From assembly GCA_016930575.1 (NCBI GenBank), contig JAFGGL010000019.1, positions 55,103 to 119,102 on the forward strand: a stretch of DNA of 64,000 nucleotides, written 5' to 3'. The notes beneath the pieces were generated by a model. It was not told the DNA's origin, searched no databases, and saw only the letters and a program-made list of their open reading frames with translations. The position numbers and the translations under genes are program-made. Positions 9,520 through 19,868 of the stretch are shown piece by piece (position 1 is the stretch's first letter; every line of letters starts with the position of its first letter). The DNA comes from Clostridiales bacterium (GTDB lineage: Bacteria > Bacillota > Clostridia > Christensenellales > Aristaeellaceae).

Positions 9520-9915
9520 ATGCACATGAAACTGGACGGATTGGGAATCTTTGTCAAAGATATGGCGGCGATGGTGCGCTTCTACCGCGACGTGCTCGGA
9601 TTTGAAATCAAGGAAGACGAAAACACGTCAAACGTCTTTCTGCAAAAGGACGGCACGCTGTTTCTTTTATACCGCAGAAGCGATTTTGAGAAGATGACCG
9701 GCAGGGCGTATGCTTACGCGGAGAAGATCAACGGCCATTTCGAGCTCGCCCTGAGCGTGGAGGACTACGCCGCGGTCGATGCGGCGTACCGGGACGCGCT
9801 CGCAAAAGGCGCGGTCTCCGTCATGGCGCCGACCACCGAGCCGTGGGGGCAGCGCACCTGCTATATCGCCGATCCCGAGGGCAATCTGGTGGAAATCGGC
9901 TCCTTTCAGCCGTAG
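9520..9915 (+). CDS. VOC family protein
   Basis: LDGLGIFVKDMAAMVRFYRDVLGFEI...WGQRTCYIADPEGNLVEIGSF. Confidence 0.85.
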   Translation: MHMKLDGLGIFVKDMAAMVRFYRDVLGFEIKEDENTSNVFLQKDGTLFLLYRRSDFEKMTGRAYAYAEKINGHFELALSVEDYAAVDAAYRDALAKGAVSVMAPTTEPWGQRTCYIADPEGNLVEIGSFQP

Positions 9916-9928
9916 ACGGGAGCGGCGC

Positions 9929-10141
9929 TTGAGCAAGTACGGCGCGCTGTGGCGGTATATCGCGCGGGACGGAAGGGACAGCTTCGTCCTCTCCTTTACA
10001 CAAATACAGGAAATACTCGGCTTCCCGATTGATCATTCTTTCCTGAATTATAAAAAAGAATTGCAGGAATATGGGTATAGGGTCGGGAAGATATCAATGA
10101 AAGACAAAACCATTATTTTCCTGAAACAGACGAAAACATAA
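9929..10141 (+). CDS. Small protein, DUF7662-like, TTG start
   Basis: SKYGALWRYIARDGRDSFVLSFTQIQEILGFPIDHSFLNYKKELQEYGYRVGKISMKDKTIIFLK. Confidence 0.5.
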   Translation: MSKYGALWRYIARDGRDSFVLSFTQIQEILGFPIDHSFLNYKKELQEYGYRVGKISMKDKTIIFLKQTKT

Positions 10142-10175
10142 AGCTCTTCCGTTCAGCCGCCAAAAAGGAGAACGA

Positions 10176-11345
10176 ATGCCTGCTTATCCAATAACCCCGA
10201 CCGTGATCCGCAGCGCTGCCGTTGTGCTGCCCGAGGGCATACGCCGCCTGGACATCGGCATGCGGCACGGGAAAATCGAGCGCATCGCGGAGACGCTCGA
10301 CGGCTACGAAACGGTGATCGACGCATCCGACTGCACGGTTATTCCCGGGATGATCGACGTGCACATGCACGGCGCGATGCGCGTGGACGCCAATACGGCG
10401 ACGGCCGAAGAGTTTGACACACTTTCCTCCTTTTTGGCTTCCGAAGGCGTAACGGGCTTCCTGCCGACTATCGTCTGCGCCGCGGAGCCGAAAACGCTGG
10501 ATGCGATCCGGCGGATATCGGAAGCGTGCGGAAACGTGGGCGGCGCCGATATCCTCGGCTGTCATATCGAAGGCCCGTTCCTTAACCCCGATTACAGGGG
10601 CGCCATCCCGCGCCGTTACCTGCAGGCGGGCGACGCGGCGCTGGTTGCGCGCTTTCTGGCCGCCGCCGGAAGCTGCAAACTGCGTATGACGGCCGCGCCC
10701 GAAGTACAGGGCGTGGAAGCGCTGATGCACTACATCGTATCCCAGGGCATCCTGGTCGGGCTGGGGCATTCGGGGGCGAGCTATGAGCAGGCGATGAACT
10801 GCATCCATCTGGGCGCGGACAGCTTCGTGCACGTGATGAACGCCATGACCCCGCTGGACCGGCACGAGCCGGGAATTCTCGGCGCGGCGCTGGAAAGCGA
10901 CGCGTATGCGGAATTCATCTGCGACGGGCTGCATCTGCACCCGGCCAACGTACGCCTGTTATTGAAGGCCAAGGGCCTTGACAAGCTCCTGGCGGTATCC
11001 GATTCGATAATGGCCGCGGGGCTGGGCGACGGGGTGTTTACGCTGGGCGCGGGCAAGGTCCTCGTCAAAGACGGCGACGCCAAGCTTCCCGACGGCCGCA
11101 CCCGCGCGGGCAGCACGCTCACGCTGCGCAAAGCGCTTTTAAACTTCATGAATTACACCGGGCTCCAGATCGATAAAGCCATCCTGCCGATGACCCGAAA
11201 CCCGGCAAAGCTGCTGGGGCTGGATAAACAAAAAGGCCGCATCGCCGAGGGCATGGACGCGGATCTCGCGGTGATGGACGCGCACATGAATACGGTATAT
11301 ACCTTTGTGGGGCAGCGGCTGACGTACCGTCGCGACGCGATGTAG
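10176..11345 (+). CDS. nagA: N-acetylglucosamine-6-phosphate deacetylase
   Basis: VIPGMIDVHMHGAMRVDA, GCHIEGPFLNPDYRGA, GHSGASYEQA, HVMNAMTPLDRHEPGILGA; typical length. Confidence 0.9.
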   Translation: MPAYPITPTVIRSAAVVLPEGIRRLDIGMRHGKIERIAETLDGYETVIDASDCTVIPGMIDVHMHGAMRVDANTATAEEFDTLSSFLASEGVTGFLPTIVCAAEPKTLDAIRRISEACGNVGGADILGCHIEGPFLNPDYRGAIPRRYLQAGDAALVARFLAAAGSCKLRMTAAPEVQGVEALMHYIVSQGILVGLGHSGASYEQAMNCIHLGADSFVHVMNAMTPLDRHEPGILGAALESDAYAEFICDGLHLHPANVRLLLKAKGLDKLLAVSDSIMAAGLGDGVFTLGAGKVLVKDGDAKLPDGRTRAGSTLTLRKALLNFMNYTGLQIDKAILPMTRNPAKLLGLDKQKGRIAEGMDADLAVMDAHMNTVYTFVGQRLTYRRDAM

Positions 11346-11347
11346 TA

Positions 11348-13384
11348 TCATTTAAAAAATATCAGATAAACCAACAGGCCGAACAACCCGATGCAGAACA
11401 ATAAAAGGCTGTAGCTCAGCGAGCGCTTGAGGCGTTTCATCGAGCGGCCCAACTCCTCGTTGCCCGCCGCCAGCGCGACCGAGAAATCGACGGTCGCCGG
11501 GCGGTTTTTGAGTATCGTTTTGTTAAGCATTGATACGCAGCCGTTCATCAGATCGCCCACGGCGTAGGTGAAGCGGTTGCCGCCGGGCATGGGCACGCGC
11601 CAGGCGCGCACATGCAAAAGCGCGCGGCGCAGCCAAGCGGCCAGCGTTTCCGGCAGCAGCGACACCGCCCAGGAGAACCAGGCGGCCATTGCCGTAAGCA
11701 TTTTAAGCACCGGCCGGTAGAGCATATCCTCCAGGTTGACGCGCGCGGGAACGGGGTTCATGTAGCTGCGGCCGCCCTCCGTTTTTTCACTCAGCAGGCC
11801 GCGGACGACGGCGAAATAGAGCAGCAGTCCAATACCGATCGATTCTGCGGCACCCAGCAGGTTTTCCGCGCTGAAATACGAGACCGCCCGTGCCTCCGTT
11901 TGCAGGAACTCCGCGCCGGCGCGCCCGATGCCGCCGATGAAGACGGACGGGAACAATCCCGCTAGAAGCGGGAAGACGGCCAAAACGGACAAAGCGATCA
12001 CGGACGCGCGCGTCATATACGGCGTTTTCGCGGGCTCCGCTTCCGGGCGCTCCCGGAACAGACAGACATAGAGCTTGAGCATATAAGCGGCGGTCAGCCC
12101 GCCCGCGAGGATAAACAGCCACTCGGCGGCAGTATAGAGCCACGCGCCGCCGTGTAAAAGGTGAATATACTCCGTCAGGCTTTCGTGCAGCAGCGATTTG
12201 CTCGCAAAGCCCGAGAACGGCGGCACGCCCGCGATACCGAGCATGCCCATGAGGAAAATCACGTGCAGCAGCGGTTTGCCGCGCCCGAACCCGCGCAGGT
12301 CGTTTAAATGCCGCTTGCCCGTGCGCATCACGGCCACGCCCGCGCAGAGGAATAAAAGCATCTTGAACGCCGAATGGTTTACCATGTGCGCGGCCAGGCC
12401 CTGCGCGGCGATGCCGCCGTGATAGGACAGCATTCCATACAGCCCCACGCCGACCAGGATGAACCCGATCTGGCTCATGCTGGAGTACGCCAGCACGCGT
12501 ATAAGGTTCATCGAAAGCAGCGCCCAAACACCGCCCAAAAGCATCGTGGCGATGCCGAGCCAGAAGATCAGTATGTGCCAGGCGGCGACCTCCCGCATGA
12601 CGTGCGCTGAAAGGAGGAGGACGCCGAACACCCCCGCCTTGGACAGCACCGCGGACAGGAGCGCCGTCGCGGGCGCGGGCGCGGCGGGATAGGCTTTCGG
12701 CAGCCAGACGTGCAGGGGGAACGCGCCGGCCTTGGCGCCGAAGCCGACCAGCATCAGCACGGCGGGCAGCATCAGCGACGATGCGGGGACGGTTTCCGGG
12801 GCAAAGCCCTGCGAGTAGCGCATCGCAAGCAATTCGCCCGGCAACAGCAGCATGCCCATCAGAATGCACAACCCGCCGATGACGGCGATCCACAGGTAAC
12901 TCTGCGCGGCGCGCAGGGATTCCTTCGTTTCCGAATGCGCGACCCACGGATAGCTGGCAAGCGACATGACTTCAAAGAACAGCACGGTCGTCTGCAATTG
13001 GTCGGATAAAAACAACCCGACGGCGGCGGACAGTGTCAGCAGCGAGAAGAACACGAAGCGCGGAACGTTCTCTTTTCCCTTAAAATACGAGAAGGAGAAT
13101 ACGGACGCGACCACCCACAGCAGCGCCGACAGCCAGGCGTACAGCGCGCGGAAGCCGTCCGACGCGAGCGAAATCCCCGCCGCGCAGAGGCTGGCGCTCG
13201 TCCATCCGCCCGCCTGCCCGTTCGCGGCCTGCCATAACAGGACAGACAGCGGGATGAGCGCCGCCAGGGACGAAGCCAGCATGCCCCACAGCGCGTACCG
13301 CGCGCGCCTGCGCCCCAGGGCGTAGGCGAACACGGCCCCGATCAGGGGCAGCAGCACCGCGATCCAAAGCAGGTGGTTGTTCAT
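11348..13384 (-). CDS. NuoL/M/N-MrpA/D-type proton-conducting antiporter subunit (paralog 5)
   Basis: FFEVMSLASYPWV (TM5 Glu) and GFGAKAGAFPLHVWLPKAYPAAPAPATALLSA (TM7 Lys motif). Confidence 0.9.
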   Translation of the reverse strand: MNNHLLWIAVLLPLIGAVFAYALGRRRARYALWGMLASSLAALIPLSVLLWQAANGQAGGWTSASLCAAGISLASDGFRALYAWLSALLWVVASVFSFSYFKGKENVPRFVFFSLLTLSAAVGLFLSDQLQTTVLFFEVMSLASYPWVAHSETKESLRAAQSYLWIAVIGGLCILMGMLLLPGELLAMRYSQGFAPETVPASSLMLPAVLMLVGFGAKAGAFPLHVWLPKAYPAAPAPATALLSAVLSKAGVFGVLLLSAHVMREVAAWHILIFWLGIATMLLGGVWALLSMNLIRVLAYSSMSQIGFILVGVGLYGMLSYHGGIAAQGLAAHMVNHSAFKMLLFLCAGVAVMRTGKRHLNDLRGFGRGKPLLHVIFLMGMLGIAGVPPFSGFASKSLLHESLTEYIHLLHGGAWLYTAAEWLFILAGGLTAAYMLKLYVCLFRERPEAEPAKTPYMTRASVIALSVLAVFPLLAGLFPSVFIGGIGRAGAEFLQTEARAVSYFSAENLLGAAESIGIGLLLYFAVVRGLLSEKTEGGRSYMNPVPARVNLEDMLYRPVLKMLTAMAAWFSWAVSLLPETLAAWLRRALLHVRAWRVPMPGGNRFTYAVGDLMNGCVSMLNKTILKNRPATVDFSVALAAGNEELGRSMKRLKRSLSYSLLLFCIGLFGLLVYLIFFK

Positions 13385-13400
13385 CCGATATCCTCTCGTA

Positions 13401-15437
13401 TTACCACAGCATCAGGTACATCAAAAGCCCGAACAGCCCGAGACAGAACAGCAGCAGGCTGTAGCTCATCGAGCGCTTGATCTTGCGCATGGATTGGCCC
13501 AACTCCTCGTTGCCGGCCGCCAGCGCGGCCGAGAAGTCGATTTCAAACGGGCGGCGTCTGCGCACGGTTTTATTGAGCAGCGCCACGGCGCCGTTGAGAA
13601 AGCCGCCGACGGCCATGGTGAAGCGGTTCCCGCCGGGCATGGGCACACGCCAGGCGCGCACATGCAGAAGCATCCGGCGGCCGCCCGCGATAGCGAGCTC
13701 CGGCAGGGAGGCGACGAGCCAAAAACACGCGCCGACCGCCGCCGTCAGCCCCTTCATCAGCGGGCGGTAGGCCGTCTCCTCCAGGTCCATCCACGTGGGT
13801 TTCCGGTCGACGTACACGCGCCCGTCCGCGGTTTTCTCGCTCAGCCAGACACGCACCGCTAACAGGTAGATCAAAAGCCCGACGCCTATGGATATCACAG
13901 CGTTCGCCAGCGCTTCGGTTGTGTAAACACGGATTGGTTCAACCTCCACATGGAAAAACCCGGCGCTCAACCGCCCGATGCCGCCCAGGATCGCCGAGGG
14001 AAACAGGCCGACCGCAAGCACCGCAGCGGCGCAAAGCGACAGCAACGCGGCGGAGCCTTTGGAAAACGAAGGATTTTTCGTTTCGTCCTCCGCCCCGCGC
14101 TCCCAGAACAGGCAGACGTAGAGCTTGAGCATGTAGGCGACCGTCAGCGCGCCCGTCAGGATGAACAGCCATTCGGTGGCGGCATAAGTCCACGCCCCGC
14201 CGGAGAGGTGAATGTACTCCGTCAGCGCCTCGTGCAGCAGCGTCTTGCTGGCAAAGCCCGGGAACAACGGTACGCCCGTGATACCCAGCATCCCAGCCAG
14301 GAACAGGGCATGCAGCAGCGGCTTCCCGCGCCCGAAGCCGCGGATGTCGTTCAGGTTCAGGGAATGCCGCCGCATGGCGACGGCGCCCGCGCACAGGAAC
14401 AGGATCAGTTTGAACAATGCGTGATTGACCATGTGGGACACAAAGCCCTGCATGGCGCCGCCTCCATGCTCCAGCAGCAAGCCGAACAGCCCTACGCCAA
14501 GCATTATGAAACCGATCTGGCTCATGCTGGAGCAGGCCAGGATGCGCTTCATCTCCACGGCCAGAAGCGCAAGCACCGCGCCGACCACCATGGTAATCAC
14601 GCCGATCCAGAAGATCAGCGCGTGCCAGGCGGCGATCTCCCGCAGGAACTTCACCGACAGCAGCGCGATGCCGAACACCCCGGTCTTTAAAAGCATCCCC
14701 GACAGCAGCGCGCTTGCGGGCGCGGGCGCCACGGGGTGCGCCTTGGGCAGCCACACGTGCAGCGGGAACGCGCCCGCCTTCGCCCCGAAGCCGACCAACA
14801 TCAGCGCGGCGGGGAGCATCAGGCGCGAGGGCTCTATGCCTTCGGTCATCGCAAAGCCCATTGAATACCGCAGCGAAAGCAGCTCATGGGGCAGCAGCAG
14901 CATTCCGATCAGCAGACACAGCCCGCCGATGACCGCGATCCACAGATAGGTCTGCGCGGCGCGCAGGGCCCCGGGCGTTTCCTCGTGCGCGACCCACGGA
15001 TAGCTCACAAGCGACATGACCTCAAAGAACACGATGGTCGTCAACAGCTGATCGGACAGAAACACCCCGATCACGGCGGACAGCGTCGTCAGCGTGAAAA
15101 ACGCATAGCGCGGCACGCTGGTTTTATTTTTGAAATACGATAGCGAGAACATCGCCGCGACGGTAAACAAAAGCGCCGCGAGCCAGGAAAGCAGCGCCGT
15201 GAAGCCGTCCGCCGCGAGCGCAAGCCCCATCACGCTAAAATGCGCCCAGGCAAAGGCGGACGTTTGCCCCTGAATGGTTTGAACAAGCAATACGGACAAC
15301 AGCGCAAGCGTGGCGGCGGATACGGCCGCCATGATAAGCAGGGCACGGCGGGGCCGCCCGCGGCCCAGGCCGTAGGCGACAGGCGCGCCGAGCATCGGCA
15401 GCGCCGCCGCGATCATTAGCCAAACGTTTCCCTGCAA
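13401..15437 (-). CDS. NuoL/M/N-MrpA/D-type proton-conducting antiporter subunit (paralog 4), tandem duplicate of 11348..13384
   Basis: Same length (678 aa) and high similarity; FFEVMSLVSYPWV, GFGAKAGAFPLHVWLPKAHPVAPAPASALLSG. Confidence 0.9.
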   Translation of the reverse strand: MQGNVWLMIAAALPMLGAPVAYGLGRGRPRRALLIMAAVSAATLALLSVLLVQTIQGQTSAFAWAHFSVMGLALAADGFTALLSWLAALLFTVAAMFSLSYFKNKTSVPRYAFFTLTTLSAVIGVFLSDQLLTTIVFFEVMSLVSYPWVAHEETPGALRAAQTYLWIAVIGGLCLLIGMLLLPHELLSLRYSMGFAMTEGIEPSRLMLPAALMLVGFGAKAGAFPLHVWLPKAHPVAPAPASALLSGMLLKTGVFGIALLSVKFLREIAAWHALIFWIGVITMVVGAVLALLAVEMKRILACSSMSQIGFIMLGVGLFGLLLEHGGGAMQGFVSHMVNHALFKLILFLCAGAVAMRRHSLNLNDIRGFGRGKPLLHALFLAGMLGITGVPLFPGFASKTLLHEALTEYIHLSGGAWTYAATEWLFILTGALTVAYMLKLYVCLFWERGAEDETKNPSFSKGSAALLSLCAAAVLAVGLFPSAILGGIGRLSAGFFHVEVEPIRVYTTEALANAVISIGVGLLIYLLAVRVWLSEKTADGRVYVDRKPTWMDLEETAYRPLMKGLTAAVGACFWLVASLPELAIAGGRRMLLHVRAWRVPMPGGNRFTMAVGGFLNGAVALLNKTVRRRRPFEIDFSAALAAGNEELGQSMRKIKRSMSYSLLLFCLGLFGLLMYLMLW

Positions 15438-15451
15438 CGCTTTATCCTCTC

Positions 15452-16894
15452 TTACAATCCAACGATTTGCGATAAATAATCGGCGATCGGTTTCCCCAGC
15501 AGGATCAGCGCGAGCATCGCCGCCGTTATCACCAGAAACAGCGTGAGCATCTGCCAGCCGGGGTCGCGCTTTTCAGAAGGCTTTTTTTCGATCGGCAGCG
15601 CGAAGGCCGTGACCGCGGGCTTGAGCAGATACGCCGCCGTGAACCCGGCGGAGATCAGCAGCACCGCGACGCCGGCGATGCCTATGATATGCCCGCTCCC
15701 GAAGGCCGCCGTGACCAGCGCCCATTTGCTCTGGAATATAATGAAGGGCGGGATGCCCACAAGTTCCACCGCGCAGAAGGCGAACACCGTCATCACGATG
15801 GGCATCTGCCGCCGCAGCCCCCGCAGCTCCTGCACGTATTCGCGCCCCGTCTGCACCAGGATCGCGCCCGCGCAGCTGAACAGCGTCAGCTTGATCAGGC
15901 TGTGGAAGATCATGTGCATCAGCCCCGCCTTGAGCCCAAGCGGCGTGAGCAGCAACAGCCCGAACAGCATATAACTGAGGTTGGAGATCGTGGAATAGGC
16001 GAGCCTGCGCTTTAGATGCTGCTCGTGCACGGCCTTTGCGCTGGCAAAGAGGATGGTGAACGCCGCCATCGACAGGCACAGCGTCTGCGCCCAGGTGCCG
16101 GAGATCAGCGCCGGGCCGTAGACGTAGTAAGCAAGCCGCGCCACCGAGAACACGCCCGCGTTGACCACCGCCACCGCGTGCAGAAGCGAGGTGACCGGCG
16201 TCGGCGCGACGGATGCCGTCGGCAGCCAGCCGTGCAGCGGGAACACCGCCGCCTTCACCCCGAAGCCGAAGAAGCCCAGCACGAACAAAAGCAGCATCAT
16301 CGTGTGCGGCGCCTGCCGCAGCGCGGGAATGCCGCCGTAGACAAAGATCGTCGTATCGCTGTAAACCAGCACGCTGATCATCGCCAAGAACCCGAGCGAC
16401 GCCGCGCCCAGCGTATAGTACAGGTACTTCCGTCCCGCGTACATGCTCCTGTGGCTGAAGCCGTGCGCCACCAGGAACACCGTGGCCAGCGTCAGCAGTT
16501 CAAAGAAGAAATACAGCGTGAACAGGTTCTCCGCCGAGGCGATCAAAAGCGTCATGGCGTAGCTTAAGAGATACTGCCCGAAAAACGCGTTCTCGCCCGT
16601 CTCGTGCTTCATGTACTCAAAGGCGTACAGCATCGAAAGCGGCCACAAAAACGCGATCAGCCCCGCGAATACCGAGCCCAGGCCGTCCAGCGAAAAAGCG
16701 ATCGTCATGCGGGAGGTGAACTCCAGCAGCACATAGCCGCGCCCGGGCTCCGCAAACAGCGCGAGGCACACGAACGCCGAGGTCGCGATCGTGGAAAGGA
16801 TGGCGATCCAGCGGCGGATACGGCCGCCCCGCCTGCCCCAGGTGAAGATCAGGGCGCTGCCCGCGATCGGGATTGCGAATGCGATCAGTAACAT
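15452..16894 (-). CDS. Proton-conducting antiporter subunit (paralog 3)
   Basis: FFELLTLATVFLV, GFGVKAAVFPLHGWLPTASVAPTPVTSLLHA; start chosen at MLLIAFAIPIAG rather than the longest ORF. Confidence 0.88.
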   Translation of the reverse strand: MLLIAFAIPIAGSALIFTWGRRGGRIRRWIAILSTIATSAFVCLALFAEPGRGYVLLEFTSRMTIAFSLDGLGSVFAGLIAFLWPLSMLYAFEYMKHETGENAFFGQYLLSYAMTLLIASAENLFTLYFFFELLTLATVFLVAHGFSHRSMYAGRKYLYYTLGAASLGFLAMISVLVYSDTTIFVYGGIPALRQAPHTMMLLLFVLGFFGFGVKAAVFPLHGWLPTASVAPTPVTSLLHAVAVVNAGVFSVARLAYYVYGPALISGTWAQTLCLSMAAFTILFASAKAVHEQHLKRRLAYSTISNLSYMLFGLLLLTPLGLKAGLMHMIFHSLIKLTLFSCAGAILVQTGREYVQELRGLRRQMPIVMTVFAFCAVELVGIPPFIIFQSKWALVTAAFGSGHIIGIAGVAVLLISAGFTAAYLLKPAVTAFALPIEKKPSEKRDPGWQMLTLFLVITAAMLALILLGKPIADYLSQIVGL

Positions 16895-16904
16895 GCCTGT
16901 CCCC

Positions 16905-18359
16905 CTATAGCAGCGCGCGGAGTATGGTGTCCACAGCGTTTCGCAGCGGCACGGAATACAGCCCGAACAGCAGCGCAAGCGCCGCAAGAATACAAAGCGG
17001 AACGATCATGCCGACCGGCGCGCGCCGGGCGCGCAGGCTCACCGCCGCATCGCCGGGGAAGAACGCGGTAAGCACCACCGGGGCGATGTACCCCGCCGTC
17101 AAAAGCGCGCTGACCAGCAGCACCACCGGCCCCAGCCAGTAAAACACGGGCATGCCGCTTTGCACCGCGCCCCGCGCAAGCACCCATTTGCTCAAGAATC
17201 CGCTCAGCGGCGGGATGCCGACCAGGCCGACGCCCGCGACGGTGAAACACCACATCGTGACCGGCATGATCTTGCCGATACCGCGCATCTCGTCCACGTC
17301 CGCCGTGCCGCCGTATACGATCAGCGCGCCGGCGCACAGGAACAGACAGGTCTTCATCACGCTGTGGAACACCGTGTGCAGCAGCGCGCCCTCCGCCGCC
17401 GCGCTTTGCAACAGGAATAGCCCGAAGAGGATATAGCTGATCTGGGAGACCGTGGAATACGCCAGCCTGCGCTTGATGTGCTTCTGGCGCAGCGCCTGCG
17501 CCGAGCCGATGAGAACCGTCAACAGCGAAAGCGATAATAGCGCCGTCTGCACCCAGCTGCCGCGCATAGCCTCCGTTCCCGCCGCGAAATAGATGACGCG
17601 GAAGATGCAAAGCACCCCCGCGTTGACGATGACGCCCGAAAGCACGGCGCTTGCGGGCGTGGGCGCGATGGGGTGCGCCGTGGGCAGCCAGCCGTGCATC
17701 GGGAACAGCCCGGCCTTCGTGCCGAACCCGAGGATGCAGACGAACAAAGCGATCAAAAGCAACGCCGGAGGATCTGCAAGCAGCTCCGCCGTAAGCGAGC
17801 CGCCCGCAACAAAGGTCGGGCTGGTCGTGTGCAGGGTCAGGTAGATCACGCCGAACAGGCCCATCATCGCGCCGGCGATGGAGTACAACAGGTATTTGAT
17901 GCCCGCCGCCACCGCTTCCTTCGTGCGGTCGTAGAGCACCATGGGAAAGGAGCACAGCGTCAGCGTTTCAAAGCACAGGTACATCGTTAAAAGCGAGCCC
18001 GCCAAGCACAGGCACATCAGCGCGAACAGCGAGAAGAAATAGAACGCGAAAAAGCGCGCGGGATTTTTCTCATGTTTGAAGTAGGTCAGCGCGTAGAACC
18101 CAGCCGCCATGAACACGCCGGAGAACAGTAGCCCAAACAGCCTGCCCGCCCCGTCGCTTTGGAACATGAAGGTCACGCCCGGCGCGACGGAGAACAGCGT
18201 CTGCACGCCGTCGCCCGTTATAGTCAGCGCGGCGACCGCCGCAAAGCACAGCGCAAGCCCGGCCCCCGCCGCGGCCGCCCGGAACCTGCGCGCAAACAGG
18301 AACCACGCCCCGAAAAAAAGGGGGATGGCCGGAACCAGGACGAACAGGATGCTCTGCAT
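16905..18359 (-). CDS. Proton-conducting antiporter subunit (paralog 2)
   Basis: CFETLTLCSFPMV, GFGTKAGLFPMHGWLPTAHPIAPTPASAVLSG. Confidence 0.88.
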   Translation of the reverse strand: MQSILFVLVPAIPLFFGAWFLFARRFRAAAAGAGLALCFAAVAALTITGDGVQTLFSVAPGVTFMFQSDGAGRLFGLLFSGVFMAAGFYALTYFKHEKNPARFFAFYFFSLFALMCLCLAGSLLTMYLCFETLTLCSFPMVLYDRTKEAVAAGIKYLLYSIAGAMMGLFGVIYLTLHTTSPTFVAGGSLTAELLADPPALLLIALFVCILGFGTKAGLFPMHGWLPTAHPIAPTPASAVLSGVIVNAGVLCIFRVIYFAAGTEAMRGSWVQTALLSLSLLTVLIGSAQALRQKHIKRRLAYSTVSQISYILFGLFLLQSAAAEGALLHTVFHSVMKTCLFLCAGALIVYGGTADVDEMRGIGKIMPVTMWCFTVAGVGLVGIPPLSGFLSKWVLARGAVQSGMPVFYWLGPVVLLVSALLTAGYIAPVVLTAFFPGDAAVSLRARRAPVGMIVPLCILAALALLFGLYSVPLRNAVDTILRALL

Positions 18360-18373
18360 GCTTCAATAACTCC

Positions 18374-19867
18374 TCAGGCCAGATTTTGAATGCCGGTCGT
18401 GATGAGGTTGATGATGTCCTTGGCAAAAAAGCCGATCGCCAGGTTGACGGCCCCGAACACGCTGAGCGTGACCGCGGTGAGCCTGGATTTGATGAACGGC
18501 TGACGCACGAACCCTTCCCTGGGTTTGCGGTAGAGCCCGAGCACCGTGTGCATGAAGTAAAAGGCGTTTAAAAGCGTACTTAAGGCCAGCGCCGCCAGCA
18601 GCGTGATACGCACCCAGCCCGCGCCCGAGATCGCGGCCTCGGCAAAGAAGATCTTGGAGAAGAACCCGCCGAGGACGGGGATGCCCACCATGCTCATCGC
18701 GCCCAGCGAAAATGCGATTCCCGGGATGACATAGCGGTAACCCGCGCCGCGCAGGTCCACAAAGCGCTTACTATCCCCCGAGGCGTCGCACAGCGGCGAG
18801 ACGGACAAAAACAGCATGCTCTTGCAAAGCGCGTGCACCACCAGGTGGAACATCGCCGCAGCCACGCCCACGTCGCTGCCAAGCCCGATCCACGCAAACA
18901 GGTACCCCATCTGCGACACCGAGGAGTACGCCACCATCCGCCGGATGTCCAGACAGCGGATGGCGCCGATAGAGCCGAGTATCATTGATAATACGCCCAG
19001 CACCAGCATCAAATTCAGCGCCATGTCGGACAGGACGACGTCGATGCCGATGACGCGGTAGAATATCTTCACAAGTAGGAAAAAGTACGCCTTGCTCACG
19101 ACGCTGGAAAGCACGGCGCTGGCCGCCGAGGTGGAATAGCCGTAGGCGTCGGGCAGCCACATATGGAAGGGAAACACGCCGCATTTGATGGCGATGCCCG
19201 CGATGAACAGCCCGATGATGACCGAGATGGGCAGCGCGTACGCGCCGTTCGCGGCATACCGGGCGATCACGGCGTGGATGTTCTCCATCAGCAAATGGCC
19301 CGTCAGGTTGTAGGTCAGGGCGATGGCGATCAGAATGAGGCCGGAACCCAGCAGGCTCAAAATCATATAGCGCATCGAGGCGACCATGGTGTGCCCCACC
19401 TGCCGCGCCATCATCAGCGCGCAGCTTGACAGCGCCATGATCTCGATGAACACGTATGCGGTAAACAAGTCGTTGGTATAGGTAAGCGTCAGCATCCCGG
19501 CCATGATCAGGTTGCACATCACGTAGAACAGCCCCTGCTTGGGCGTATCGATCTGCCGCTGCAGCTTGTTCATCCCCGAGAGCTGGGACAAAAGCATCAC
19601 GATGCTCAAGGCAAGCGCGATGACCGTCTCCAAAAGCCCAGCGCGCAGCTCGTTGCCCCAGGGCGCGGGGAAGTGCCCCATCATGTAGTTGTAGCTTCCG
19701 CCAAACGACAGCATGAAAGGCAGAAACCAAATATGCAAACAGACCACGGCCGATACCATGCCCACCGACAGCCATTTGGCGGCGCGGCGGGGCAGCACAG
19801 GCGTGACGACGGCCGAGATCATCGCAAGCATGATGGAAAAAAAAGGCACGTTTTGTACAAGCTGCAT
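18374..19867 (-). CDS. MrpD/MbhH-like proton-conducting antiporter subunit (paralog 1)
   Basis: FIEIMALSSCALMMARQ, IAIKCGVFPFHMWLPDAYGYSTSAASAVLSS; directly downstream of MnhC. Confidence 0.88.
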   Translation of the reverse strand: MQLVQNVPFFSIMLAMISAVVTPVLPRRAAKWLSVGMVSAVVCLHIWFLPFMLSFGGSYNYMMGHFPAPWGNELRAGLLETVIALALSIVMLLSQLSGMNKLQRQIDTPKQGLFYVMCNLIMAGMLTLTYTNDLFTAYVFIEIMALSSCALMMARQVGHTMVASMRYMILSLLGSGLILIAIALTYNLTGHLLMENIHAVIARYAANGAYALPISVIIGLFIAGIAIKCGVFPFHMWLPDAYGYSTSAASAVLSSVVSKAYFFLLVKIFYRVIGIDVVLSDMALNLMLVLGVLSMILGSIGAIRCLDIRRMVAYSSVSQMGYLFAWIGLGSDVGVAAAMFHLVVHALCKSMLFLSVSPLCDASGDSKRFVDLRGAGYRYVIPGIAFSLGAMSMVGIPVLGGFFSKIFFAEAAISGAGWVRITLLAALALSTLLNAFYFMHTVLGLYRKPREGFVRQPFIKSRLTAVTLSVFGAVNLAIGFFAKDIINLITTGIQNLA

Positions 19868-19868
19868 G

